A stretch of DNA of 64,000 nt from Caenorhabditis remanei (Eukaryota > Nematoda > Chromadorea > Rhabditida > Rhabditidae), in NCBI RefSeq assembly GCF_010183535.1, contig NC_071332.1, forward strand, positions 4,402,001 through 4,466,000, read 5' to 3'. The notes under the pieces were generated by a model. That model was given only the letters and a program-made list of their open reading frames with translations, ran no database searches and was not told the DNA's origin. Below are positions 1 through 12,505 of the stretch, one piece after another (within the stretch, counting starts at the first letter, position 1; the number at the start of each line of letters is the position of its first letter). The position numbers were made by a program, and so were the translations under genes.

Positions 1-1100
1 AGTCATTGGGTACAAAACGATGAAAAAGGTGAAGGTGGACTCTTCACGTCTTATATAAATCAGATGATGGAAGAAAAAATTGTAAGTTTTCATACAACAT
101 TCAACATTTTTTAGATAGAAAAAGATTATTTCAGTATAGTTCCGGCTGGCCTTCAAATGTCAAGACCGATGAAGAGAAGGATGCGTTCTGTAAAGCTTAT
201 TTGGAAAAGGAACACATCCACCTGACTGACCGAAGACGCTTCAAGAAAAACCCAGGAAAACGTGCCGTAGCTAAACTGATGCTCAATTCATTGGTAATAA
301 TTTTGTCTTATTATCTTTTCTAATTGTATAATTTTGCAGTGGGGTAAATTTGCACAGAACGTCGATCGAGAAACTACAACAATCATCACTGATCCGTGCG
401 AGTTTTGGAACCTGGTGTATGACACCAGTGTAGTTATTTCCATAGTCCGATGTGTAAATGATGTTCTTGTTGTTAAACATCGAAAACAACAGGAAACACT
501 CCAAAGTTTGAAGACAAGTGCAATGCAACTTGCATCCTACACAACATCGTACGCCCGTCTTCGACTTTACCGATTTATGGAAATGGTTGGTGGAGAAAAT
601 ATAATCTACACAGGTTTGTTATTGCGAAATACCTCAAAAATATATTTTGTATTTTCACAGACACCGATTCCATCATTTACGCAGTACCGGAAGGCACAAA
701 AGATCCGTTGGAAATGGAAGTTGGACCTTATCTCGGACAGCTTACTGACGAACTAAGTGGCGAGATGACGGAGTTTGTCAGTCTAGGACCAAAGACTTAT
801 TGCTACAGAGACCTAATGAAAAACAATGAAGAGAAGATTGTCAGAAAGGCCAAAGGAATTACGATGAGCTCACAGGTAGAGAAGTATGTAAACTTTGAAA
901 TGATGAGAGCGATGGTCGACGAAGCCATCAATAACACCGGAGAGCGAACGGAACATCTTCTACCTCAACACACTATTCGTAGAGATAATTCTCACAAAAT
1001 GTATAGTAAAAACACTGAAAAGGTATTTAAGTATACATTTAACAAGAGAAGACTCTTAGGCAATGGGACTACATTACCATTTGGTTACTGTCAACTTTGA
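1..1100 (+). pseudogene. Inverted partial copy of Polinton-type DNA polymerase B (3' exons)
   Basis: This is the 3' part of the polymerase gene found complete on the minus strand at 5221-10008, repeated in opposite orientation. Exons run about 1-92, 134-291, 339-613 and 660-1100. They carry motif B (KLMLNSLWGKF, split by an intron), the catalytic TDTDSIIYA motif C at about 660-690, the KAKG motif, and the same C-terminus and stop. The protein is identical to the other copy wherever both are visible. Because the window begins inside the arm, I cannot tell whether a full second polymerase lies to the left or whether this is only a 3' fragment. The call of pseudogene/partial is provisional. Confidence 0.75.
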
Positions 1101-2870
1101 ATTTGTTTATTTTTTGTTTGGTTTTATAAAAAGGCACCAGGAAAAAACACTTGTTTCTACCATCAAAACTTTTTTTGTTGTATTTGATTATTTATCCAGG
1201 TTTAAACTACATTACTGTTTGATCCAAGAATTCCATTGATTATTTTTTAGTTTAATTTTTATAATTTCTCACATTTTCTCTATATATAGATGTATAGTTA
1301 AAAAAATTTTCTGTTTGTTAATAAAGTTAATTTCATCCAACCTGTTTAAAAATAAAAATGGAAAACTGATACGAATAGAAATATTCCGATAAAAGGTTAT
1401 TCGGAAACGGTTAGGTTTCACATGGTGTGCAAGAATCAAATCTCATATACGGTAAACGTTACTTGTTCAAAAAGAAACTCATTTGACGGCTGATAGTGTA
1501 GTGAAGAAAGATATCTATTTAACTTTTTAAAACATACATCACCTAATTCCACTTCTCTTTGTTTTCTTTTTTATAAAAAATTCATCAAGTCCAAATACTT
1601 TTTTCGTTTAATACCTATCATATGAGAATATGTTTTTTATATTTCGGCAATGTTCAATTATTAAAGTCTCCTTCAAACCTGTAATATTTTTTCTAATCAA
1701 ATTTTTAAAGAAATAACTAGTATAGTTTCCCTCAATAAGAATAGAGTGTTTGTATTATGTGCCTTCACAAATTGTGACACACTTTTTCCCTCTTTCCCAC
1801 CAATGTGAGTCATGTTTGGTTAGTTCACCAAGGCCTTATGTTTGTGAATCATGACGCAAATTGTGTGCACATTAATTTTAACATAAAATATAAAATGAGT
1901 GATAGAAATATAATTTAACTCCATATTCCAAAGTATAAATCTTCCAAGTCTACTGAAAAATAAACGAAAAATATTATTCTAATTCGAATACTATACGAAC
2001 TTGGTAAAAATAAAAATAATATATTGTTTTTCTGGAATTTTTAATAAAAATTATCAGATATTTCATGGTTTTCAGGGCTTTTTCAAGTATTTTTTAACTA
2101 TCTAGATGATCATTTCAATCAAAAATGTTAAAGTGTAGAAAGAAATGAAAGAAATATGCATTAAAATATCGGAAATGAGCAGAAATTCGAAAAGTAAACT
2201 TCTGAAATATCCTAACTAATACAAATTTTGTACGGTTTTCAAACAAAAACAAAATATTATTAGTAATTTAAATCAATTTTACGAATTATACTGAAAAGTA
2301 ATGAAAAAATAGGCTTAGATTGATTGTTTTTCTGGGATTTTTATTAAGAGGTATCAGATATTTTCGTGTTTTCCGTGCTTTTTTTCAAATAATTTTAAAT
2401 GTCTAGATGAATTTTCAAATGAAAAATGTAAAAATGGTGATATAAATTTTAGAGAAAAGTGATGAATTACCGGAAATATTAAGTAATTTTAAAGTGAACT
2501 TCTAAAATAAACAAGCACTAGTGCAAATTTTGTGCAGTTTTTAAACAAAACAAAAAATATTCACCAATTTTAGTACGATTTTACGAAATACACTAGAAAA
2601 ATTATGAAATAAATAGGTTTAAGTTGATATTTTTCCGTAATATCACAATATTAATTAGTTTAAAATTAAATTTCTATGCGAAACAACACTTGAGTCTCAT
2701 AATTTAGTACAATTTTTATGAATTATACTAGAAAAATTATGAAGAAATAGGTTTAAGTTGATATTTTTACGTGATATCATAGTACTAATTAGTTTAAAAA
2801 TTTAATTTCCATGCGAAATATCACTTGAGAATCCGTATACCAACCAACGAGAGAAGTATGGGGGTACACC
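1..2870. repeat. Left arm of giant palindrome
   Basis: Bases 1-2870 are the reverse complement of 3451-6320: paired coordinates always sum to 6321. In the stretches compared I found one substitution (1282 against 5039). The polymerase 3' end fills 1-1100. The remaining 1101-2870 is AT-rich and has no gene I can support. The arm reaches the window edge, so its true length is unknown. Confidence 0.97.
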
Positions 2871-3450
2871 CTCTCACCTCTCGGAAAATAAGCTTTCCTC
2901 TTTTTATAACATTGTCTCTAATTATGTTTTCTTTTTAGATGAACACTAGACTAATTGATTTTAATGACTCATACTTTCTCAACCTCTATCCTTTAATATG
3001 TTTTTGAGCCTCTGGAACTGTTGACTCCGACGATATCACTAAGTGTGTCGACATGAAAGAGAGGGGCCTTACATTCTATCAGTTTTGAAATCATTGCCCC
3101 TCTCTCTATTTGCTCTGACCGACCGAGACGGGTGAATATATAAACCACATGAAGACGGTCGGTCTGACTTACACACTTAGTGTTAGCGGTTAGGGTCTGA
3201 GTCAACAGTCGGATAGTTGAGGGTTCAAAACCCATAGAGGCTCTCAAAAAAACATATTAAAGGATAGAGGTTGGGAAAGTATGACTCATCAAAATCAATT
3301 AGGCAAGTGATCGTCTCAAAAGAAAACATAATTAGAGACAATGTTAGAGAAAGAGGGTGCAGACAGGCGAGAGAGTGAGAGAGCGCAGAGATGCTCTCTC
3401 ACACGACGAGAGAGTGAGAGGGCGCAGCATGCGAAATTAAAATGGTCCTA
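2871..3450. repeat. Palindrome spacer with an inner foldback and tRNA-like T-arm
   Basis: This is the only non-symmetric part of the 6.3 kb palindrome. About 2896-3358 is itself an imperfect inverted repeat; for example, the TTAATGACTCATAC region near 2964 faces GTATGACTCATC near 3278. Its right half holds a box-B-like GGGTTCAAAACCC (about 3220-3232) that the left half has lost. Around 3360-3425 is a GAGAGTGAGAG-rich stretch. The minus-strand reading frame here starts MRASMGFEPSTIRLL, a peptide of the kind produced by translating tRNA-type B boxes, and is not a gene. Confidence 0.75.
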
Positions 3451-6320
3451 GGTGTACCCCCATACTTCTCTCGTTGGTTGGTATACGGATTCTCAAGTGA
3501 TATTTCGCATGGAAATTAAATTTTTAAACTAATTAGTACTATGATATCACGTAAAAATATCAACTTAAACCTATTTCTTCATAATTTTTCTAGTATAATT
3601 CATAAAAATTGTACTAAATTATGAGACTCAAGTGTTGTTTCGCATAGAAATTTAATTTTAAACTAATTAATATTGTGATATTACGGAAAAATATCAACTT
3701 AAACCTATTTATTTCATAATTTTTCTAGTGTATTTCGTAAAATCGTACTAAAATTGGTGAATATTTTTTGTTTTGTTTAAAAACTGCACAAAATTTGCAC
3801 TAGTGCTTGTTTATTTTAGAAGTTCACTTTAAAATTACTTAATATTTCCGGTAATTCATCACTTTTCTCTAAAATTTATATCACCATTTTTACATTTTTC
3901 ATTTGAAAATTCATCTAGACATTTAAAATTATTTGAAAAAAAGCACGGAAAACACGAAAATATCTGATACCTCTTAATAAAAATCCCAGAAAAACAATCA
4001 ATCTAAGCCTATTTTTTCATTACTTTTCAGTATAATTCGTAAAATTGATTTAAATTACTAATAATATTTTGTTTTTGTTTGAAAACCGTACAAAATTTGT
4101 ATTAGTTAGGATATTTCAGAAGTTTACTTTTCGAATTTCTGCTCATTTCCGATATTTTAATGCATATTTCTTTCATTTCTTTCTACACTTTAACATTTTT
4201 GATTGAAATGATCATCTAGATAGTTAAAAAATACTTGAAAAAGCCCTGAAAACCATGAAATATCTGATAATTTTTATTAAAAATTCCAGAAAAACAATAT
4301 ATTATTTTTATTTTTACCAAGTTCGTATAGTATTCGAATTAGAATAATATTTTTCGTTTATTTTTCAGTAGACTTGGAAGATTTATACTTTGGAATATGG
4401 AGTTAAATTATATTTCTATCACTCATTTTATATTTTATGTTAAAATTAATGTGCACACAATTTGCGTCATGATTCACAAACATAAGGCCTTGGTGAACTA
4501 ACCAAACATGACTCACATTGGTGGGAAAGAGGGAAAAAGTGTGTCACAATTTGTGAAGGCACATAATACAAACACTCTATTCTTATTGAGGGAAACTATA
4601 CTAGTTATTTCTTTAAAAATTTGATTAGAAAAAATATTACAGGTTTGAAGGAGACTTTAATAATTGAACATTGCCGAAATATAAAAAACATATTCTCATA
4701 TGATAGGTATTAAACGAAAAAAGTATTTGGACTTGATGAATTTTTTATAAAAAAGAAAACAAAGAGAAGTGGAATTAGGTGATGTATGTTTTAAAAAGTT
4801 AAATAGATATCTTTCTTCACTACACTATCAGCCGTCAAATGAGTTTCTTTTTGAACAAGTAACGTTTACCGTATATGAGATTTGATTCTTGCACACCATG
4901 TGAAACCTAACCGTTTCCGAATAACCTTTTATCGGAATATTTCTATTCGTATCAGTTTTCCATTTTTATTTTTAAACAGGTTGGATGAAATTAACTTTAT
5001 TAACAAACAGAAAATTTTTTTAACTATACATCTATATACAGAGAAAATGTGAGAAATTATAAAAATTAAACTAAAAAATAATCAATGGAATTCTTGGATC
5101 AAACAGTAATGTAGTTTAAACCTGGATAAATAATCAAATACAACAAAAAAAGTTTTGATGGTAGAAACAAGTGTTTTTTCCTGGTGCCTTTTTATAAAAC
5201 CAAACAAAAAATAAACAAATTCAAAGTTGACAGTAACCAAATGGTAATGTAGTCCCATTGCCTAAGAGTCTTCTCTTGTTAAATGTATACTTAAATACCT
5301 TTTCAGTGTTTTTACTATACATTTTGTGAGAATTATCTCTACGAATAGTGTGTTGAGGTAGAAGATGTTCCGTTCGCTCTCCGGTGTTATTGATGGCTTC
5401 GTCGACCATCGCTCTCATCATTTCAAAGTTTACATACTTCTCTACCTGTGAGCTCATCGTAATTCCTTTGGCCTTTCTGACAATCTTCTCTTCATTGTTT
5501 TTCATTAGGTCTCTGTAGCAATAAGTCTTTGGTCCTAGACTGACAAACTCCGTCATCTCGCCACTTAGTTCGTCAGTAAGCTGTCCGAGATAAGGTCCAA
5601 CTTCCATTTCCAACGGATCTTTTGTGCCTTCCGGTACTGCGTAAATGATGGAATCGGTGTCTGTGAAAATACAAAATATATTTTTGAGGTATTTCGCAAT
5701 AACAAACCTGTGTAGATTATATTTTCTCCACCAACCATTTCCATAAATCGGTAAAGTCGAAGACGGGCGTACGATGTTGTGTAGGATGCAAGTTGCATTG
5801 CACTTGTCTTCAAACTTTGGAGTGTTTCCTGTTGTTTTCGATGTTTAACAACAAGAACATCATTTACACATCGGACTATGGAAATAACTACACTGGTGTC
5901 ATACACCAGGTTCCAAAACTCGCACGGATCAGTGATGATTGTTGTAGTTTCTCGATCGACGTTCTGTGCAAATTTACCCCACTGCAAAATTATACAATTA
6001 GAAAAGATAATAAGACAAAATTATTACCAATGAATTGAGCATCAGTTTAGCTACGGCACGTTTTCCTGGGTTTTTCTTGAAGCGTCTTCGGTCAGTCAGG
6101 TGGATGTGTTCCTTTTCCAAATAAGCTTTACAGAACGCATCCTTCTCTTCATCGGTCTTGACATTTGAAGGCCAGCCGGAACTATACTGAAATAATCTTT
6201 TTCTATCTAAAAAATGTTGAATGTTGTATGAAAACTTACAATTTTTTCTTCCATCATCTGATTTATATAAGACGTGAAGAGTCCACCTTCACCTTTTTCA
6301 TCGTTTTGTACCCAATGACT
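3451..6320. repeat. Right arm of giant palindrome
   Basis: This is the reverse complement of 1-2870. It contains the last four exons of the minus-strand polymerase (5221-6320) and 1.77 kb of AT-rich DNA without a supportable gene. The right-hand polymerase gene continues unbroken past 6320. The arm boundary therefore lies inside the gene or, if symmetry continues beyond base 1, further right. Confidence 0.97.
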
Positions 6321-9300
6321 ATACTTCAAACCCTACAAAGTATGAAATGTTTGGAATTTAAATAACTATTTTTGGAACTCACGTGATAAATGTTGGTTAT
6401 GATATAACCCAAGCTTAGAGCTTTTTGGAGTTCAATGGTTGTAAAGGTACCATTGAAGGACCTCTCTTCGTCACTGTGTTTGCATTCCTGATTACACATT
6501 TCAACAGCACATTCTGAAAATATAACTACTTTGAATTGAAAATTAAATGTAGTTCTTACTCTTGCAAAGACAAAAAAGTAGTTTTCCAGATAGTTTCATT
6601 GGGAGTATTGGAAGTTTCAAATTCTTTGGAGGCAATACTCTACAACTCAAGAATCCTCGAAATGGTATATCATCTGGTTTCGTCATCACACTTTTCATGT
6701 CTTTTCTTTGAACGTTTTCCGGTGATCCAATTGGGAATGCTTCGTGCTTCATTACAGTGGGGTAAAGACTGGAAAAAGTATTTTTCTGTAAAAATATTGA
6801 TTGTTTTAAAATATCCTACCTCACTACATCCAAGTAACGAAGAAACTGACGGACATTGTTAGCATGCAAGCGATACACTTCTGTTCTTCCACCCACAAGT
6901 GACTTTTCACAATGAAGTATTCCCTTAAATGGTATAGTTTAAATTATTTTTTCTCTTCTATGTACATACCACAGGCTCATACTCTTCAAAAAACTTTGCC
7001 ATTTCACTATCTTTGAGAAGTTCTTGATTTACTTCACATTCCCATACTATCTTTACTGGGTGTATTTGTTTTAAGTCTTCAAATCTTGCCTCGTCTCTTG
7101 CTCTGATATCTCTTGCACTTTCACCAGATATCACAGATTCTTCAGCGTACGTACAATCATGAGCATGCCAATAACATCCCTGCAACTGATGTAATGGAAT
7201 ACTATAGTATAAGTGGCAACTTACTTGAAATTCGATTACCAAACCTTTTGGATATTTTTCACACGGTGGTACAAAACCGTCTACTCTATATTTACCAATC
7301 TGTAAATTATTAGTTTTTAGTTATTCTTAGAATTTATTTCAACCTTTTCTTCCCCATAAGTTGTCGACATGTTAACTTGTACTCCTTCTTTTTGACTGAA
7401 CCATGCGAGATATTTCTGACTGACAACCGAGCTGGTTTTCGAAACAGATGGTTTTTCATCAAGGACTATGGGTTTTGTTGGGTCAAGATGATTTCTTCTA
7501 AACACCACTGCCGCCGCTGACGCAGCTGTAGTAGATTCCTGTAATGAATAAATACCGTATAAGGCATATTACTAGCTGTTTTTTACCTCTAACAGACACA
7601 CGTTGGTCATTTGTTCAAATTCTGTTTCGAAAATGTTCATTGCCTTCGATAAAATATAGACATCATTGTAACAATACTTCACAATTTCGTTATAGAAATT
7701 GAACTTCTGAGGAACATTTTTCTGACTTTCCAAAAAACTTAGTATTTGCTTCTTGACAGAGGATGTTTTGTTGTTCAGATCATACCACTTTTCATCTGGA
7801 ATGTCGGCATCATAATCGTAATGATCTGGTTTGATAAAAAGAACCGGGAAATCTCTGAAAATTACGAATGTACAAATTGAAAATTAACGTTTTCTTACTC
7901 TTTGACTGAGTCAATTTCAAAAGCTTTTCCCATAGCTGCGAGACTCATCGTTAAAAACTTCATAGAGTCCAACAGTCGTACACCATTATGTTCCATGAAA
8001 ATTAATTTTGTTCCTTCCAGAATCAGTTTCGGTGTTGCTTTGTTGCTTGAAATCATCTGTTCGAGTATGAATTGTGCGTCATATCTAAAAAACCCATATA
8101 AGGATGAAAAACATTTAATTTAAACTCACCCCGATGCATTGTGGGCTACTACCACTCTACCTCTGTGATGATCCGCAAAAAGCCATTTCGTTAGTTCTTG
8201 AGCTACATTTACATCTCTATTACGTTGTGAAATGCATTCTATTATCTTCAAACGACCATCAGGAGCACATTTTTCGCATATTTCTTTTTTAGTTATGCTG
8301 ACATCCTTTGGAATTACTGTTGAACAATTTGGACAGCACCGCAAAGCAACAAATAGAACTGGGTGTTGTTGTCCTGTCTTTTCATCTGCTCTACTCTGAA
8401 ATTTTGAAACAGTTAAAACATTAATACAAATATACACTACCTCTATGTCAAAGTACACTCGTTGTCTAGTTAGTTTCTTCTCATTCTTGATTGACTTCGG
8501 CATAAAACAATCATGTTTTTTGGTTCTCTTACAGTTACATCGATAACACCACTTCTCGCCACATTTGTGGGCATCTTTATTTTTATTCGTATAGTATATA
8601 CCGTTACACTTCTTACAAGCTTTCGTATAATCACAACGACTTTTTCCTCCATTTGGTCCTGTAAGAATACAATACACATGTTGGATATTCTCATTTCACA
8701 TTACCTTTTTTCCTGTGGTTATCATAGCATTCTTGGGAATGGAAAAGTACCGTGCATGATTCACATCTAATTTCTTCTCCTTTCTTTGTTTTTGGACAGT
8801 TTGATTTACCGCACAAACGATGAATCAGTGGGCAACTGTAGTGAGATGATGCATTTGTGTACCTTGTATTGCATAGAAAACAGTAAAACCTTGTCTTCAG
8901 TAATGCACAAACACTTCTCACTCCACTATAATGACCATCACTTAGATATAAAACGAGTTGTTTTCCTGGTCCGAGATATGGGCCAACATAGTAAGGTACT
9001 TTGGAGGTTTTGACAAAGCACGTGATTTGGTATTGTCCTGCAAACACTGTCTTTTGGAATTGTTCTATGTCCAGGCGATCAAAGTTGCTGCATTTCGTCA
9101 TTCCTGCTCTCTGGAAAATAAATTGCTTAAAAGAATTCTATGTTTTTGTTAGCTTACTTCTTTCATTTTCTGAACTGTCTCATAAACATGAGTACAGATT
9201 CCTGGGCGTTTATACGTTTTTCGGATCGAATCACGGTATCTCCTCAAATTCTCTAATGATTGGCAGTGTTTCCACTCATAATACATTTGAGCTTGATAGA

Positions 9301-10008
9301 GAGCATGTGGGAGACAATCGTCGAGAACTGTAATATTTATTTAATTAAAATGTATGATTATTTGCAACTTTACCTTCGTTTGGCATAATATTCGACCTTG
9401 TTTGTTTTGTCTTGTTCATTTCCGAATCGTTAAAAAGTTCCTTGTCCAACTCTTCAAGTTTTTGGCGTTTTTCGAAAGCAGTTAGTTCCAGTATTGAGCC
9501 CGTGTCAAACTTTCTTTTTCCGGTTCCCGTCTGAGGATTGACGTATGTGAATGTTACAACCAGCTTTGGAATATCCAATTCAAGTGGAGACTTATTTGAT
9601 TGAGATATTCTGCTTAGATTTGTAACAATTTCCTCAGTCGTTACTTTTCTGATCTCGCGAAGTGGTATGCCGATGATTGATGTCGGGTTTTCTTCTGAAT
9701 CTATTCCTATTCCAACCATTGTATTCGTAGTTTTGAATGGGTCGTGTCTTTTTGCTAATTCCACCAATGTTTCCGAAAATAGTTCGGCTGCCTGGGGATG
9801 CGATGTCATAGTTGTAGGTAACTCGATGGAGAGTGTCACTAGTTCCACAATTCCACGAAAACGTCCTTCTGCTTTCTTAACATTTTTACTTATCAAGCGA
9901 ACTCTGGCACCTCCCACTTGTTCCTAAACACTTACAATTTTATGAAAATATTAATGTATTAACAGCTACCTCGAAGATGAATCCTTCTGTTGTCGATGAA
10001 TTATGCAT
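5221..10008 (-). CDS. Protein-primed family B DNA polymerase, Maverick/Polinton type
   Basis: This gene has about 18 exons and roughly 1,300 residues. It starts at ATG 10008 (MHNSSTTEGFIFE, exon 10008-9970, next exon from 9923) and stops at 5221. Domains in order are: an N-terminal domain (to about residue 190); a Cys/His-rich, probably zinc-binding stretch (about 8450-9000); 3'-5' exonuclease motifs YFDIEV (Exo I, near 8450), HNASGYDAQF (Exo II, split by the intron at 8130-8085) and YCYNDVYIL (Exo III, near 7660); a Vsr-like nuclease module (7300-6971); polymerase motif A DVVSLYP across the intron at about 6766-6819; a C4-type CKKC..CNQEC knuckle; motif B KLMLNSLWGKF; motif C DTDSIIY; and KAKG. 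No frame break was found when the introns were removed. Such enzymes replicate linear virus-like transposons from a protein primer. The other Polinton genes (integrase, ATPase, capsid, protease) are not visible in the window. A TATATA stands about 115 bp upstream of the ATG. Confidence 0.88.
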
Positions 10009-11157
10009 TTCCAAGCAAAGTAAATAGAAAGTAAAATAACAAAATAATTAGAGAGCGGAAGAGAGCTCACCGTCACACTCTGATAGAGTGTGAATGAATA
10101 ACGGAAACCAGACTTTCAGTGTCTTATATAGTGACCTCTACCCTCCGAACATGTCAAAAATTGCACAAATCATCACAATATACCATTTTTTGGTGCTTTT
10201 ACCGTGTTTTGTCTAAAAAAGCTTGTTTTGTCGATTTTTCACTATAATCATTAAAGTAATTAATTTGATTATGTTTTCTATACTTCCGAGATTGCATAAT
10301 TATTTATTAATGTTTGATCTTTGATCTTTTGATCTTTGATCTTTTGATCTTTGATCTTTTGATCTTTGATCTTTTGATCTTTAATTGTTCTGGTCGACGA
10401 CGATGAAGTCTCAGTTCACAAAACTACACTCTAGTTTCACAATAATTTCCTATTGCTCAGAATAAAAATACGTTGAATGTTCAAGGGATGTCTGTACATA
10501 GCTCTGGTTACTTTTTATCATTGTCCTTGCTCAGAATAAAATATTGATTTTTTTTTTCTTGTTACTTCCTGGTTCTTCTGTTTTGAAGTAATGTGAATAT
10601 CAGGTGACACTCCAAATAAACTTGGAAACATGTACAGCACAACTTCAAAAAGCTCTTTTTCACGCGAAATTATTTGCAACGTTTCTCAGAGATAGATGAA
10701 AAATGATACAGAAACAAATATTCCTTGTTAGCTAAATTTATTTCTACTGGTAGATCGAAAATTAATAGTTCAAGCTGTATTGTTTTCTTTATATAAATTA
10801 ATTGTACGTCTATTAACTGCACTTAAAATATAACTCAATTAGAGAATATAATCAATGAAAATGTTCACTATTTGTTCGTAAACATGTATTCAATAGTTAT
10901 TGTTTCACTGTAATAGGATTCCTTATGCTCAAGATTATTTTAAAATAATTATATTCAGAGCTGTCACGTTAGTATTAGATTGATAATTTTAATTTCATTC
11001 TATACTTTAACAAAGTTGTTTGTAGTAATTATAACAATTTTGGTTTGTTCTGAGAGAAACTATTATACGTTCTACATTGTTGTGTTTTTTCAAATACTAA
11101 CAAAGAATACTTTCAATAAAATGTTTATTTGTCAAACAGCAACACAGTATAAATGAA
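10009..11157. other. Intergenic, upstream of polymerase
   Basis: This is AT-rich DNA between the polymerase start and the 3' end of the N-domain gene. It holds a TATA-like motif near 10124 and the TTTGATC tandem repeat at 10313-10385. I see no gene. Confidence 0.6.
10313..10385. repeat. Short tandem repeat, TTGATCTTTGATCTT type
   Basis: Units of 7 and 8 bases (TTTGATC and TTTTGATC) alternate about ten times. It is a simple minisatellite without coding content. Confidence 0.9.
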
Positions 11158-11699
11158 TCAAAAAGGTGAACGAATGTATGTGACAATGATTGACACTCTT
11201 GGAATGTCCAGTTCGAGACATTGATCACTTTCAGCCACACAGTCCACAACTGTTTCAGGTGTTATTTCGTTTAGACTTTTGAAGAAACTAGCGAGTGGTA
11301 CAGCAGAATGAGTGGATTCAAAAGCAACTGATACATGTGTACGATTCGAGTTATCAAATGGATTATGAGTGTTGATAAGTTGATGAACACATTCTCCAAA
11401 TGCTTCAGGGCCCAACGGATGAACAGTTATTACTCGTGAGAGTTCGACAAACAGTTTGACTGTGACTACTGATCCTTGGAAGGCTCCTCGTGCTTCTTCT
11501 GTTGTTTTTCTCAAAATGGTCACTGCTTTCTTGTTGAGTTCCTGAAAAATAAGAAACGTAAGAGTTGTTAAGTTACTTGTAGTTCACCTCTTGAGATAAA
11601 ATATTAGCACTAATTGATTTGATGTACGCAACTGTCTCAGAAGTTTCTTGATCCCTGGTTGGAGAAATCTCTCGATCATTCCCTGATGTTGATGACATT
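11158..11699 (-). CDS. Free-standing copy of the polymerase N-terminal domain
   Basis: A two-exon gene of about 157 residues. Exon 1 starts at ATG about 11699 (MSSTSGNDREISPTRDQ) and ends before the GTGAAC donor near 11588. Exon 2 resumes at GAACTCAACAAG near 11542 and runs to the stop at 11158. Residues about 50-155 align with residues about 30-150 of the polymerase at 5221-10008. Both have F.G.V..V.L..EL, an HP..-E.F.E segment, H.PF.-.N, LELDIP and TY. The protein stops where the polymerase continues into its Cys-rich and exonuclease regions. The frame is open, the splice sites are canonical and the tail is clean, so it looks like a maintained gene and not a random fragment. Its function is unknown. 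Confidence 0.7.
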
Positions 11700-12505
11700 G
11701 CGTTGGTTTTCCTGTTGTAAAAAAACACATGAATTTTGACTGGATTCAGTATTCAGAGATGATTTACGGCAAGACAACATATGAAAACTCAAAGAGTTTT
11801 CCAAGACAGAAAAAAAAAACGTCACTCATAGTAAAGAAAAGGAAACATTATGAAATAATATTCTAATTCGTTCGGGTATTTATAGTCAGTCTCAGGCTCC
11901 GCCCCTTTTTCTCTTATGGTTAGTGATAGTTTCCAAAAATACATTCGGTATTAATAAGTTCACATAGTCAAAAATAATGGATCTGTGATAAACTATAGCA
12001 TATGTAATATAACTTATAATATACGTGTAATAAATAGTATCTGGTACTTATTGAATCAAAACAAAAATCAATTAACTGATTAAAATGAATCAAAACAAAA
12101 ATCAATTAACTAATTAAAATGAATCAAAACAAAAATCAATTAACTAATTAAAATGAATCAAAACAAAAATCAATTAACTAATTAAAATGAATAAAAACAA
12201 AAATCAATTAACTAATTAAAATGAATCAAAAACAAAAACAAATTTAATTAGTTAAATAAACAAGTACACGGAAATTATAAACTATATAAATGTCTTAGAA
12301 TAAAATAAAATAAAATAAAAACAGAAAAAATTTAATTAATTTCAATAAATAAAATATGGAAAACCACTAATTAACGAAACTAATTAGTTAAAACACTTAT
12401 ATAATCAATAAACTCAACCACATAACCCTTGAAAACATATGTTTCACGTATGAAACACGGTGTCTCTCACGGTGTGTTCCTGTATCTCCTAACCCTCCCC
12501 TTTCC
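11700..12505. other. Intergenic with AT-rich tandem repeat
   Basis: This stretch holds a 34-bp tandem repeat (12052-12246) and AT-rich DNA. No gene seen. Confidence 0.6.
12052..12246. repeat. 34-bp tandem repeat, about 5.5 copies
   Basis: The unit begins TGAATCAAAACAAAAATCAA and is followed by TTAACTAATTAAAA. Copies are nearly identical, with single substitutions and one A insertion in the last copy. Confidence 0.92.

Noticed and set aside
2993..3247. 84-residue minus-strand frame at the palindrome centre
   Set aside because: It reads through a tRNA-like hairpin; the GFEPSTIRLL-type peptide is a translation of a B box.
12052..12246. Direct repeats considered as a CRISPR-like array
   Set aside because: Units are contiguous with no unique spacers, and the genome is eukaryotic; a plain tandem repeat.
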